Shown here: piece by piece, positions 55,108 through 63,607 of the stretch
Position numbering within the stretch: the stretch's first letter is position 1
How the letters are laid out: each line of letters begins with the position of its first letter
Assembly: GCA_020723285.1 (NCBI GenBank)
Contig: DYJE01000023.1
Coordinates: 1 to 64,000, forward strand
Source: Desulforapulum autotrophicum
GTDB taxonomy: Bacteria > Desulfobacterota > Desulfobacteria > Desulfobacterales > Desulfolunaceae
Reading direction: 5' to 3'
Length of the DNA stretch: 64,000 nt
Translations under genes and position numbers: made by a program
The notes under the pieces: model-generated
The model's input: only the letters and a program-made list of their open reading frames with translations
Told to the model about the DNA's origin: nothing
Database searches by the model: none

Positions 55108-55500
55108 CTAATAGTTGTTTAGTTTGATGACCGTCTGCTCGATTTCATGGTCTATCCAGAACTCGGACCAGGTCGTTGTCAGATGAATGGAGAGGTAGGA
55201 ATCCATCGAACTGACCGTGACCTTGTTGACGGTGTATTGTGTCGTGTATTTGTCAGAAACAGCATAGGTCTGAACGACCCCGTCTTCGACGGTGAGCATG
55301 GGGTCGGAATAATTCCGGCTTAAAAGGTTGTCTGCCGCCGATGTTGTAAGAAGGTTGGCGGTCATGGCGTCCATGGCCAGTTTGTTGCCTCGGATCGACC
55401 CCACCTGCATCCGGGTGATCGCCAGAAGACCAACACTCATAAAAAAAATGCAGATCATGGTTTCAATCAGGGTAAATCCCATGGTCTTGTTTTGAAGCAT
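55108..55500 (-). CDS. pilV: PilV-like minor pilin
   Basis: 130 residues with a prepilin leader MLQNKTMG, then FTLIETMICIFFMSVGLLAI (Glu at +5). This is the PilV/type IV pilus modification family N-terminus. GGAGGGG precedes the ATG. It lies 12 nt after pilW and 20 nt before pilX, part of the tip-complex operon. Confidence 0.9.
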   Translation of the reverse strand: MLQNKTMGFTLIETMICIFFMSVGLLAITRMQVGSIRGNKLAMDAMTANLLTTSAADNLLSRNYSDPMLTVEDGVVQTYAVSDKYTTQYTVNKVTVSSMDSYLSIHLTTTWSEFWIDHEIEQTVIKLNNY

Positions 55501-55512
55501 ATCCCCTCCGGT

Positions 55513-56271
55513 TCACATGTGAGCGTTCATGTTTTTGAGTTCCACCACGGTTGAGGCCATCCGGCGGGTGTAGCGGTCCGCCGGGTCCGTGTTTGGGAAT
55601 GTGATTTGATCAAGCCCCAGATGGGGTTCCCTGAACACCTGCTCAGCCGTGACATCCTTGTTGAGTTTCGAACTTTGCCCAATCAGGGTGATCCCCACGG
55701 AACGGGTCAGGGTAATGCCGGTCCAGCTTGACGGCGTTGCCGACGGGGGATTGGCCGGTTCGGTCCGCCATTCGCTGGATGTATCGCCCACCGTGTTGAC
55801 AAAATACGTGATCCACAGGGCGGAAATGTTTGTGGCGATGATGTCGTCGGTTTCCACCGTGGTGTCGTTGAAGTACCTTCTGAGGTTGGACGACGTATCG
55901 ACATAGTACAGGACCACGGCGGAAGCGGTGGGGGTTGTTCCCCCATCGGTTGAAACCTTGTACCGGATCCGGATATTGTCCGATCCGGCCCTCTGGGAGA
56001 GGGGAGTGGCCGTATTGGCATTGATCTGGTTCAACGACCGTTCGGATGTCGCGCTCCAGTGGGGTGAAATCTCATACCCGGCCATCCAGAGGTCCCTTGC
56101 CATCATCTGCAAACCCACCCTGAGATTCTGCTGAATTTCAATAACCCCTTCCTGGTTGGTGTTGATCCTGTTGCCGGTGATATAACTCCCGATGATGATG
56201 AGTCCGATCAGGGCGGAGATAAATATGGCAATGACGATTTCGATCAAAGTGAAGGCTTTTTCACAGTGCAT
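55513..56271 (-). CDS. pilW: PilW-like minor pilin
   Basis: 252 residues. Prepilin leader MHCEKA, then FTLIEIVIAIFISALIGLIIIGSYI with +5 Glu. A long globular domain follows, as in PilW. The upstream frame reaches 56310, but the ATG at 56271 gives a normal short leader and has AGGA upstream. It is the second gene of the tip-complex operon. Confidence 0.88.
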   Translation of the reverse strand: MHCEKAFTLIEIVIAIFISALIGLIIIGSYITGNRINTNQEGVIEIQQNLRVGLQMMARDLWMAGYEISPHWSATSERSLNQINANTATPLSQRAGSDNIRIRYKVSTDGGTTPTASAVVLYYVDTSSNLRRYFNDTTVETDDIIATNISALWITYFVNTVGDTSSEWRTEPANPPSATPSSWTGITLTRSVGITLIGQSSKLNKDVTAEQVFREPHLGLDQITFPNTDPADRYTRRMASTVVELKNMNAHM

Positions 56272-56306
56272 ACAGACACATCCTGTGTTGATTCTAACAA
56301 TATAAA

Positions 56307-56858
56307 TCAAATGGCTGCCATCGTAATCCCGCCGCCGGTGCTGATGGTAATTGCTTTTCTGATAGTCTGCCCGGCCGTTTCCGTACAGGCGGTGATGGTT
56401 CCTGAATATCTGACGGGCGCACCACCCACATACCCCCAGGGCAGTCCCCTGGAGTTAAAGGTGGTGCTGTTTCCCTGATTCAGGGACGTGTTTGAAAACG
56501 TGGGGGCAAGAAGGGTGATTCCCCCATGAAGGGTTCCGCTCTGGAGGGTTTCTTCCGATCCGTCCAGGATGCCGTTGCCCGCGATGCCACCCCCGTCGCC
56601 ATTGTCCACAAACGCCACATAGGACGCCTGACCACCATTGGGATTGGGGACAAATTGAACGGAGGCGTTCACCCCCGTCCGCATGGCGGCCAGTTTGGCC
56701 TTGTTCAGTGCGGCCATCATCAGACGCATGTCACCTGAAAGATTGTAACTCCTCATGGAGTTCGAAATCTGGGGCATGGCAATAACAACAAGTATGGCGA
56801 TCATCGACATCACCACCATCAGTTCTATCGCGGTAAATCCCCTATCGTTCAATCTCAT
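56307..56858 (-). CDS. fimT: FimT/GspH-like minor pilin
   Basis: 183 residues. Leader MRLNDRG, then FTAIELMVVMSMIAILVVIAMP (Glu at +5), followed by the GspH/FimT domain (AALNKAKLAAMRTGVNASVQF, SRGLPWG). The ATG at 56858 has GGAGGGG upstream; the 66-nt upstream extension is not used. It is the first gene of the operon fimT-pilW-pilV-pilX-pilY1-small protein. Confidence 0.88.
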   Translation of the reverse strand: MRLNDRGFTAIELMVVMSMIAILVVIAMPQISNSMRSYNLSGDMRLMMAALNKAKLAAMRTGVNASVQFVPNPNGGQASYVAFVDNGDGGGIAGNGILDGSEETLQSGTLHGGITLLAPTFSNTSLNQGNSTTFNSRGLPWGYVGGAPVRYSGTITACTETAGQTIRKAITISTGGGITMAAI

Positions 56859-57170
56859 CACAACACCCCTCCCGTGATGAATATTCATATTCAAATCGCC
56901 ATCCTTCGGATCGTTCAGTGTCATCTCGGATTTTGCCCGGTTTTGGATTTATTGTAGTAAGGAATTATGAACACAGCATGAACTACCTTGTGTGCAATGA
57001 GCAGGATAGGTGGTGAAAGTGAGTGCCATCATTTCTCCCCGGTGATGTCTTCACGAGTCATATCAAACGTTTCAGATGGCTTGACCGTACCAGAACATGA
57101 TGTGGAAAATATGGATAAACGATGTATTCATTGTGAAGAAGGGGAGGAATGAATCGTGAGGTGCTTCGGA
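56859..57170. other. Gene-free region between pilin operon and sensor kinase
   Basis: 312 bases. A TGGCAC motif on the minus strand (complement at about 57024-57029) looks like a -24 sigma54 element, but its -12 partner lacks GC, so no promoter is claimed. No ORF or repeat seen. Confidence 0.4.
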
Positions 57171-58838
57171 TCAAAGACACAGCGGGTCAAGGACCGCCGG
57201 AATCATGATGGTGAAACGGCTTCCTTGTCCAACCCGGCTTTCAACTTTGATCCGGCCCTGATGAACATCGATGATGTGTTTGCACAGGGCCAGGCCGAGG
57301 CCGCTTCCGCCCCCTTGCCGGGAACGGGCCTTGTCAACGCGGTAGAAGCGTTTGAAAATATGGGGCAGGCAGGTCTGGGGGATGCCCGCTCCCGTGTCGG
57401 CCACTGAAATGACGGCCATGGATTTGCTTGTTCCGGTTGAAACCGTGACGGTTCCGCCGGGGTCGGTGTATGTGATGGCATTGTTCACGATATTGAAGAT
57501 CAGCCGCCGCAGGGTTTTCCGGTCCCCCCTTGCAGCGACCGGCCGTTTTGAGAGTTCCACCTTGAGTTCCAGGCCTTTTTCACGGCACAGAACAGACATG
57601 TCCCCACAGATGTCCTGAACGAAATCATTCATATCCAGGGTTTCGAAATGGTAGGCCTCCCTGCCTGAATCGGCCCGGGCAAGTTCGAGGAGCTGCTCTG
57701 TCAGCGCAGACATGTGTTCGGCTTCCCCCGCGATGACTTCAATGGTTTTTTTGTATTCTCCGGCCTCCCGGGGTTTGCGGAGCGAAAGGGTGGCCTCGGC
57801 CTGAATGACGGCAAGGGGGCCCCGAAGTTCATGGGACGCATCGCTGGTGAATTCTTTCTGGCGCTTGAAGGCATTTTCAAGCCGATCAATCATCTGGTTG
57901 AGGGTTTCCGCAAGATACCCCAGTTCGTCTTTGGAACGGACCCGGATTCGGCGGCTCAGATCCTTTTCTTCGATGCGGCGTGCTGTTTCGGCGATGTGTG
58001 TCACAGGTTCAAGGGCACGGTGGGCCAGAAACATTCCACCTCCGGCGGAAAACACCAGGGTCAGCGGAATCGCTACGCATAAAATCCGTAAAAGCTGCCG
58101 GAGGGCCTCGTCGATCCCTCCGGTGGGCCGGGCGATGACCAGGGCCGCCGATTCGATGATGATCGGGCGTCCCCTCTTTCGGTCGGGTTTTTCGGATCTG
58201 GCACCGGGTCTTGGGGGGCGATTTTCCCCATCGCCTCTTTCCGGCCTGCCGTCCATCTCACGTCTTTGCGGCCCATCCTCCGGCATCGGACCCCGTTCGT
58301 TAAGGTCCCTCCATTCCGGGCCGGGATTGTCTCCGGGCGGCCGGGGGTTACGTCCGCCGCCGTCCGGCCCTTGTTCCGGGCGGCGTTCACCTCCGGGTCT
58401 TTCCTCTGAAAACCGGAGTGGGCGGATCACGGGGTTATCCGGTTTGAATGGCGTGATGAGCACCCGGTACATGCCGCCGTTGGGGGACTCCAGAGTGGAC
58501 AGACGCGTTTCTCCTGCAAGGGCCCGGTCGATGCGGTCTTTTTGAACCGGGAAAACCCGGCCCCTGGGAGCGATGGTGGACAGGCGGCCGCTGGAATAAT
58601 AGTAAAAGGTGAGGTATTCTCCGGCCTGATCCTCGAAGGTCCCGCCTTCGATGATGGACAGGATGTCTCTGAATCCTGCAAGATGGGCCGCCCGTTCTTT
58701 CAGGGCCGCGTCAAAATTCGAGAACAGCACCCTTGAAAGGGAGGCATGGACCCCGTAGCCCAGAGACGTCAAAAGCACGGTGAGTATGGCAAGATACCAG
58801 AGGGTGACCCTGAACGTGATGGTTCGGAAAAAGTTCAT
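57171..58838 (-). CDS. Membrane sensor histidine kinase with Pro/Arg/Gly-rich periplasmic insert
   Basis: 555 residues. Membrane helices at about 9-30 and 250-272 enclose a periplasmic domain. Its second half (about 145-225) is extremely Pro/Arg/Gly/Asp/Glu-rich (for example ERPGGERRPEQGPDGGGRN). HAMP follows (about 273-325), then HisKA with His336 in DASHELRGPL and HATPase (NIVNNAITYT, DTGAGIP, GGSGLGLAL). It is EnvZ/CpxA-like in organisation. Its start overlaps the response regulator stop by 4 nt. The insert could bind a charged ligand or an exported partner from the divergent genes at 59763-63347; this is inference. Confidence 0.94.
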   Translation of the reverse strand: MNFFRTITFRVTLWYLAILTVLLTSLGYGVHASLSRVLFSNFDAALKERAAHLAGFRDILSIIEGGTFEDQAGEYLTFYYYSSGRLSTIAPRGRVFPVQKDRIDRALAGETRLSTLESPNGGMYRVLITPFKPDNPVIRPLRFSEERPGGERRPEQGPDGGGRNPRPPGDNPGPEWRDLNERGPMPEDGPQRREMDGRPERGDGENRPPRPGARSEKPDRKRGRPIIIESAALVIARPTGGIDEALRQLLRILCVAIPLTLVFSAGGGMFLAHRALEPVTHIAETARRIEEKDLSRRIRVRSKDELGYLAETLNQMIDRLENAFKRQKEFTSDASHELRGPLAVIQAEATLSLRKPREAGEYKKTIEVIAGEAEHMSALTEQLLELARADSGREAYHFETLDMNDFVQDICGDMSVLCREKGLELKVELSKRPVAARGDRKTLRRLIFNIVNNAITYTDPGGTVTVSTGTSKSMAVISVADTGAGIPQTCLPHIFKRFYRVDKARSRQGGGSGLGLALCKHIIDVHQGRIKVESRVGQGSRFTIMIPAVLDPLCL

Positions 58839-59506
58839 GCGGCGCTGATCCTGTATCCGGCCCCCCGAATGGTCTGGATGATGTTTTTCCCCTCTTCGGG
58901 GTGGATTTTCTGCCGGAGCCGCCGGATATAGACGTCCACCAGATTGGACATGCTGTCAAAATCATAGTTCCAGACATGTTCCTCGATCATGGTCCGTGAG
59001 ATGACCGAGTTGGGATTGCGCATCAGGTATTCCAGAATGGCATACTCTTTGGTTGTCAGATCCACACCCGTCTGTTTCCACGTAACTTCTCGGGTGACCG
59101 TATTGAGGGTGAGGCCGCCCACCTTCAGCAAAGGCATCTCAGACACGCCGCCCCGCCGGAGAAGGGCCCGGACCCTGGCCAGAAGCTCATTGAACGCGAA
59201 GGGCTTGACCAGATAATCATCGGCACCGGTATCAAGCCCCGCAACCCGGTCATCCACCGTGTCTTTTGCCGTAAGCATCAGGACGGGCGTCCGGATTTTT
59301 TTTATCCGAAGCCCCCGGCAGACCTCCAGGCCGTTTTTTTTCGGCATCATGATGTCCAGGATGATCAGGTCGTAGGGGCTGTTTTCCGCATAATAGGACC
59401 CGTCGTCTCCGTCGAAGACGCAATCCACCGCATAGGCTTCCTCTTCAAGGCCCCGTTTCATCACATCGCACAGTTTCGGGTCGTCATCCACCACAAGTAT
59501 CCGCAT
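58835..59506 (-). CDS. OmpR-family response regulator
   Basis: 223 residues: receiver (MRILVVDDDPKLCDV; phospho-Asp in LILDIMMPKKNG; Lys in VKPFAF) and winged-helix Trans_reg_C domain (LTTKEYAILEYLMRNPNSVISR, VDVYIRRLRQKI). The ATG at 59506 follows AAAGGACGG; an upstream ATG at 59527 lacks a ribosome site. It is co-translated with the kinase. Direct repeats upstream of the divergent gene suggest it controls both directions. Confidence 0.95.
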   Translation of the reverse strand: MRILVVDDDPKLCDVMKRGLEEEAYAVDCVFDGDDGSYYAENSPYDLIILDIMMPKKNGLEVCRGLRIKKIRTPVLMLTAKDTVDDRVAGLDTGADDYLVKPFAFNELLARVRALLRRGGVSEMPLLKVGGLTLNTVTREVTWKQTGVDLTTKEYAILEYLMRNPNSVISRTMIEEHVWNYDFDSMSNLVDVYIRRLRQKIHPEEGKNIIQTIRGAGYRISAA

Positions 59507-59543
59507 GTCCGTCCTTTGAGTGTTCATGAAGGGGAGTGTAACC

Positions 59544-59556
59544 GTTCAAAATGAAC
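59544..59556. promoter_or_regulatory. GTTCA-AAA-TGAAC inverted repeat
   Basis: A small palindrome about 40 bases upstream of the response-regulator start. It may be an autoregulatory site; the arms are only 5 bp. Confidence 0.3.
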
Positions 59557-59670
59557 CGGAGATGAAAACGGGCCAGATTCATTCATCTCCATCTATTCTA
59601 TCGTTTCAGGAGGGCGTCTTCTTTAATGATCTCCGCAGGGGGTCTGCCCATGACTTAAAAAAACGGACGG

Positions 59671-59687
59671 TTCATGTGGGATTCATG
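59671..59687 (+). promoter_or_regulatory. Candidate response-regulator box: TTCATG-N5-TTCATG
   Basis: Two exact TTCATG half-sites with 11-bp spacing (59671-59676 and 59682-59687), the head-to-tail, one-turn arrangement bound by OmpR-family dimers. They lie about 75 nt upstream of the first exported-protein gene. The regulator could activate the genes at 59763-63347. Confidence 0.5.
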
Positions 59688-59762
59688 TTTTTCTCTTAGA
59701 GTGGAATCAACCATCGGAACTGGCGATGGATGACCCATCGTTTTTTAACGTAAGGAGGAAAA

Positions 59763-60155
59763 ATGAAAAAAAATAGCGTGCGTACCCTGATGATGGCCGG
59801 TCTCTTCATGTCCCTGCTGGTGTGGGGTCTGGCCCAGGCCGGAGACTCCGGACAGGCCCGGGCAAAAAACGGTCCGAATGGAAAAACGTCCGATGATTCC
59901 AGCCAGACCATGACCGCTGACATGAAAGCCAAGGTGGCAAGCATTCTCGCCAGGTACAAGGCGGCCTCTCTCACCGCGGCAGACGCCCGAGCGATCAACG
60001 ACGCCTTCAGGGCGGCCGGTATCCGAAGGGGGCCCGGCCAGAAGGAGGCCATCGAGGCCGCGGGATTCGATCCGAAAAAAATCAGCGCCTTAGATCCCCC
60101 TCCCGAGCCGAACGATGTGTCGGGATCAAAAGCCACAGCCCAAAAGAGGAAATAG
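59763..60155 (+). CDS. Small exported protein downstream of the Cpx-like regulator site
   Basis: 130 residues with a clear signal peptide (1-26, MKKNSVRTLMMAGL..GLAQA). A helical segment follows (MTADMKAKVASILARYKAASL, then LTAADARAINDAFRAAGIRRGPG) of the length and composition of Spy/CpxP-like or metal-responsive periplasmic proteins, then a Pro-rich tail. The ribosome site AAGGAGG is strong. Divergent from the two-component system and followed 46 nt later by the lipoprotein gene, so probably one transcript. No family confirmed; a periplasmic stress or ligand-binding role is inference. Confidence 0.75.
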   Translation: MKKNSVRTLMMAGLFMSLLVWGLAQAGDSGQARAKNGPNGKTSDDSSQTMTADMKAKVASILARYKAASLTAADARAINDAFRAAGIRRGPGQKEAIEAAGFDPKKISALDPPPEPNDVSGSKATAQKRK

Positions 60156-60201
60156 AGGGATTGTCAAACTTTTTCAAAACGTTCAAAAAAAAGGAGTTTT
60201 T

Positions 60202-61887
60202 ATGTGTGCAAAAAAGACCACCGTTGTTTTGGGAAAGACATGGCGTGCGGCCCTTGTTGTTATCTGGCTTATGTCCCTTACGGCCTGCAATTCCGCAAAA
60301 GACCTCAAGGATCTCGTGGACGATGCCCTTGAAGAGGAGGCGGATGACACGGTGTCTGAAATCACGGTGGCCGCCCCTGCGTCCGTGATATCCGGGAAAG
60401 CGGGCTATGCCGCGTCCGTCACGGCCCAGGACGGCGCAACCTATGCCTGGACCCTGGAAAACGGCACCCTCATGATCGGCGCGGATAGTCATTGCGTCGT
60501 GTTTCAGGCGGGAGACGCCGGAACGGCGGTCCTTTCCTGCACGGTGACGGATGAAGAGGGGGGGAAATCCCAAGGCCGGGTGTCCATCCCCGTTGAGGCT
60601 GCCGGTGAGCCTGAATTCAACATCAGCCAGTGCCTGTCCGACAATGCTCAAGGCACCACCATCGCCTTTTCGGGTTTTGGCATGATGACGGGAAATCTGG
60701 GTGCCCAGTCGTTTTTTCCTCCGGGCAAGGTGGCCGATTACTGGGGATTTCAGTGCCTGAGGGATAACGACGCCGACCGGATGGGCCACAACACCAGCTT
60801 TCTCACACGGGTGGCCTGCAACATGCTCTATATTCTGAACGACAGCCAGATCGCCCGGCTGAAAAGCCTGGCGGAAAGTCAGGTGGAGGATATCAACCTC
60901 TACGCCTGGAAACGCTATCCTCTGATGGCGGCGTTCCGGCGTCTGATGGACGGTGATCTGCCCCAAGGGACGACGGAACTGGATATAGCCGGCGTCGTTT
61001 CGGCCTCACGGGAACTCTATATCCTGGATGGGCGGATCAGTTATGACCGCGCCGTGGTTTACGGAGACATTTACAGGTCCTTTACGGCTGACCAGAAAAA
61101 TTACATCAGCAACAACATGGTCGGTAAAAGTTTTTCATCCTGGCCCGTCATCGACGAAGATGATGTGAGGGACAAAATGAAAGGGCTGACCCACGATGTC
61201 ATGGTGGCCATGATGACGTATGCCGGGGACCTGTATTCCTGGTACGCCGGTTCCATTACCGCCGATGTGTATTTCTGCCCGGAGCGTCATGGAACGTATT
61301 TCGGGTCCTTCTATATCAAGGACGCTCCGGCCATCGGGCACGCGGGGTACAGCATCGACGAAAAGCTGACCGGCGATGTGGGCAAAGCCCTGTGTGACAG
61401 CACCCTGGGTTATATTTCAGCCGCGGGAGCGGCCCGGATGAATGCCCTCGTGACCACGCAGAAAGCCAACCTTTACGCCGATGATGCGGCCAACATGGTT
61501 CTCGCCAGAACCAACATTTCCAAGGCTCTGAGAGAACTGATATCGTCGACGGCCCCTTCCCAGGCGGAGCTTGACCGGATCTGGTCCGTTGTGGAAACAT
61601 GGTCCGGGGTTTACGGTGAACGTGACGGGGAAAATGTGTATCAGTACGCCGTGGTTTTTTCCGATCTGTTCAACAACACAAACGGGACATACATCACCGA
61701 CGCCCAGAAAACCATGCTCTCCGACCTTCGGAAAGACATCATGACCGTTTCCTATGACGGCGGCGCAACGTTCTACGATTTTTCCACCTGCGGCATGTCT
61801 TTTCTGTTCGCCTCGGAAATACCGGCAGATTCGGCGGATTTGGCCGATTACACCGGTGACGCCGCAACCGGTCTCTTTTTTAAATAA
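60202..61887 (+). CDS. Lipoprotein with Ig-like domain and LTxxQ-repeat/YFCPERH domain
   Basis: 561 residues; the ATG at 60202 follows GGAG. Lipoprotein signal ends LMSLTAC (Cys29). An Ig/PKD-like domain (about 64-134) precedes a ~420-residue domain shared with the next gene. Shared blocks include AFSGFGMMTG, FPPGK, GHNTSFLTR (195-203), KRYPLMAAFRR, THDVMVAMMTYA, SWYAGS (346-351), YFCPERH (357-363) and KDAPAIG. LTxxQ-like turns recur (LNDSQ, FTADQ, ITDAQ), reminiscent of Spy/CpxP helical hairpins. Invariant His and Cys in GHNT, THxV and CPERH suggest a metal or catalytic site. I do not recognise the family. It lies in the locus controlled by the Cpx-like system. Confidence 0.75.
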   Translation: MCAKKTTVVLGKTWRAALVVIWLMSLTACNSAKDLKDLVDDALEEEADDTVSEITVAAPASVISGKAGYAASVTAQDGATYAWTLENGTLMIGADSHCVVFQAGDAGTAVLSCTVTDEEGGKSQGRVSIPVEAAGEPEFNISQCLSDNAQGTTIAFSGFGMMTGNLGAQSFFPPGKVADYWGFQCLRDNDADRMGHNTSFLTRVACNMLYILNDSQIARLKSLAESQVEDINLYAWKRYPLMAAFRRLMDGDLPQGTTELDIAGVVSASRELYILDGRISYDRAVVYGDIYRSFTADQKNYISNNMVGKSFSSWPVIDEDDVRDKMKGLTHDVMVAMMTYAGDLYSWYAGSITADVYFCPERHGTYFGSFYIKDAPAIGHAGYSIDEKLTGDVGKALCDSTLGYISAAGAARMNALVTTQKANLYADDAANMVLARTNISKALRELISSTAPSQAELDRIWSVVETWSGVYGERDGENVYQYAVVFSDLFNNTNGTYITDAQKTMLSDLRKDIMTVSYDGGATFYDFSTCGMSFLFASEIPADSADLADYTGDAATGLFFK

Positions 61888-61901
61888 CGGCCCTGGGCCA
61901 C

Positions 61902-61951
61902 CCTCCTTCGGCCAGCTTTTGAAAAGCGGGTCCCGGAAGGGCCGAAGGAGG
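61902..61951. repeat. CCTCCTTCGGCC palindrome
   Basis: CCTCCTTCGGCC (61902-61913) and GGCCGAAGGAGG (61940-61951), 12-bp arms around AGCTTTTGAAAAGC. A diverged member of the GCCTCCGGCGGC element family, directly after the lipoprotein gene. No T-run, so not a classic terminator. Confidence 0.65.
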
Positions 61952-62057
61952 CACATCCCTTAAGTCAACAGCATGGCCCGGCCGGGCCGCCGAAGGGGTG
62001 AACCGGAACAGATTGATGAAAACCACGATGGAAAACGCACCATCGAAAGGACGCGCC

Positions 62058-63347
62058 ATGAGATTAAAGGTTTGCATGACCCCGATTCTGATCGTGATGT
62101 TGACCGTTTCCGCCGCCGGGGCGCGTGAAGGTTATCCACCCCTACGTGATCCGGGGCCTCCCCCGCCAAGGCATGAAGGGGAACGGGAGAAAAGAGAGCC
62201 TTATTCCATCGAACAGGCCGTTTCGGACAGGGCCCAGATCAACACCATCGCCTTCAGCGGCCTGGCGTTCATGACCGGCTCCCTGGGTTGCGACACGTTC
62301 ATTCCTCCGGGAAAAATCTGCGATCATTTCGGTTTCCAGTACATGCGTGATGTCCAGGCCGAAGGCATGGGACACAACACGGATTTCCTGACCCGGATCG
62401 CCAACGCCATGATGGATATTCTCACCGACGGCCAGCTGGCTCAGTTGGAACAGCTCGCAACATCCCAGGAAAAAAGAGTGGAAACCCTGGCCATGAAGCG
62501 GTTTCCCCTGATCAAAGCCTTTAGGCGTCAGCTCGAAGGGCAGCTTCCCAAAGGGAGCGGCGGTCTCGACAAGGACGCCGTCACCTCTTACGTTTCAGGT
62601 ATTTTCGCCCTGGACGGGCAACTGACCCTGGAGCGCGCCGGGGTGTTCGGGAACATACTCCGGCATCTTTCGAAAAACCAGAAAGCGCGACTTTCAGGCC
62701 TGGCATTCGGGGACTACACCACCTGGCCCGACGTGGGGGAACGGGTGGACAGGCGATCCATGTCCCACGGCACGCATGTCCTTCTCATGACTTACGCCGC
62801 CGACATGTTCAGCTGGTATGCCGGATCGGTGGAAGCCGACACCTATTTCTGCCCCGAACGTCACGCCACATATTTCGGGGGTTTCTATATGAAAGACGCT
62901 CCGGCCATGGGCCGCCGGAACTACACCCTCAGCACCCGGCTGACGGGGGACAGCGGAGAACGTTTTCTGGATATCCTTACTCCCGGCCAGCGTGAACAGA
63001 TCGTCCGGATTGTCGATCAGGAACACCGGCATCTCATGGATATCGTCACGACAAGGCGGAGCATTGCCGTGCTTTTGAGGAAGAACCTGTCCCCCGGCGC
63101 CGTGACGGATACCAAACGTGTGATTTCCCTTTTCAAGCATTACGGCGAACTGGACGGAGCCCTGTCCTTTGCATGCGCGAAAGGGTTCGCTGCTGTGACA
63201 AGGACGCTCTCGCGGACTCAGAAGGCGGAACTTGTCCGGCTGAGAAACCTCGAGGCCTTTCCTGAAGGGGCTTATCTTTATTCCGAACCCATCACCATGC
63301 CGTCCTTCGGAGACACCGATTTTCTTTTCAGGCCGTCAGCAAGATGA
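62058..63347 (+). CDS. Exported paralogue of the LTxxQ-repeat/YFCPERH family
   Basis: 429 residues; the ATG at 62058 follows AAAGGA. Signal peptide (1-22, ending SAAGA), a Pro/Glu-rich linker, then the same domain as the upstream lipoprotein: AFSGLAFMTG, FIPPGK, MGHNTDFLTR (104-113), KRFPLIKAFRR, THVLLMTYAADMFSWYAGS (about 239-257), YFCPERHATYFGGFYMKDAPA. LTxxQ-like turns occur at LTDGQ (122-126), LSKNQ (204-208), LTPGQ (307-311) and LSRTQ (about 395), each opening a helix. No lipid-modified Cys, so it is soluble periplasmic or secreted. A tandem duplication of the neighbouring gene. Function unknown; see findings. Confidence 0.78.
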   Translation: MRLKVCMTPILIVMLTVSAAGAREGYPPLRDPGPPPPRHEGEREKREPYSIEQAVSDRAQINTIAFSGLAFMTGSLGCDTFIPPGKICDHFGFQYMRDVQAEGMGHNTDFLTRIANAMMDILTDGQLAQLEQLATSQEKRVETLAMKRFPLIKAFRRQLEGQLPKGSGGLDKDAVTSYVSGIFALDGQLTLERAGVFGNILRHLSKNQKARLSGLAFGDYTTWPDVGERVDRRSMSHGTHVLLMTYAADMFSWYAGSVEADTYFCPERHATYFGGFYMKDAPAMGRRNYTLSTRLTGDSGERFLDILTPGQREQIVRIVDQEHRHLMDIVTTRRSIAVLLRKNLSPGAVTDTKRVISLFKHYGELDGALSFACAKGFAAVTRTLSRTQKAELVRLRNLEAFPEGAYLYSEPITMPSFGDTDFLFRPSAR

Positions 63348-63527
63348 AACACGATGGCATAAAAGAGACTGGAGAATCAGAAATCTGGTTTTTATGCCCA
63401 ACGGACGAATATTTTCGGGCCATCATGATTTAACGATCCAATAAATGGGATCAGAATCGACACCTCACAGGGGCAAACCCGCTCCTGCAGAGATCAACCT
63501 CAACCGTGATCACCGATATCCGTTTGT

Positions 63528-63569
63528 CAAACTTTTCAAAAGTTTGGCCCCGGCAGGTCTGCCGGAGGC
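63528..63569. repeat. CAAACTTTTCAAAAGTTTG palindromic element
   Basis: Near-identical to the copy at 23530-23572: perfect 9-1-9 palindrome followed by CCCGGCAGG and GCCGGAGGC. It stands between the paralogue and the terminal gene. Confidence 0.7.
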
Positions 63570-63607
63570 ATGAGGATTCATTGAAAAAAACATTTAAAGT
63601 CAATTTA

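Noticed and set aside
57014-57034. Possible sigma54 promoter for the pilin operon
   Set aside because: TGGCAC -24 is present but the -12 GC is missing at the required spacing.
59696-60966. Minus-strand frames opposite the small exported protein and lipoprotein
   Set aside because: Plus-strand genes have signal peptides, ribosome sites and a conserved domain; the opposite frames have none.
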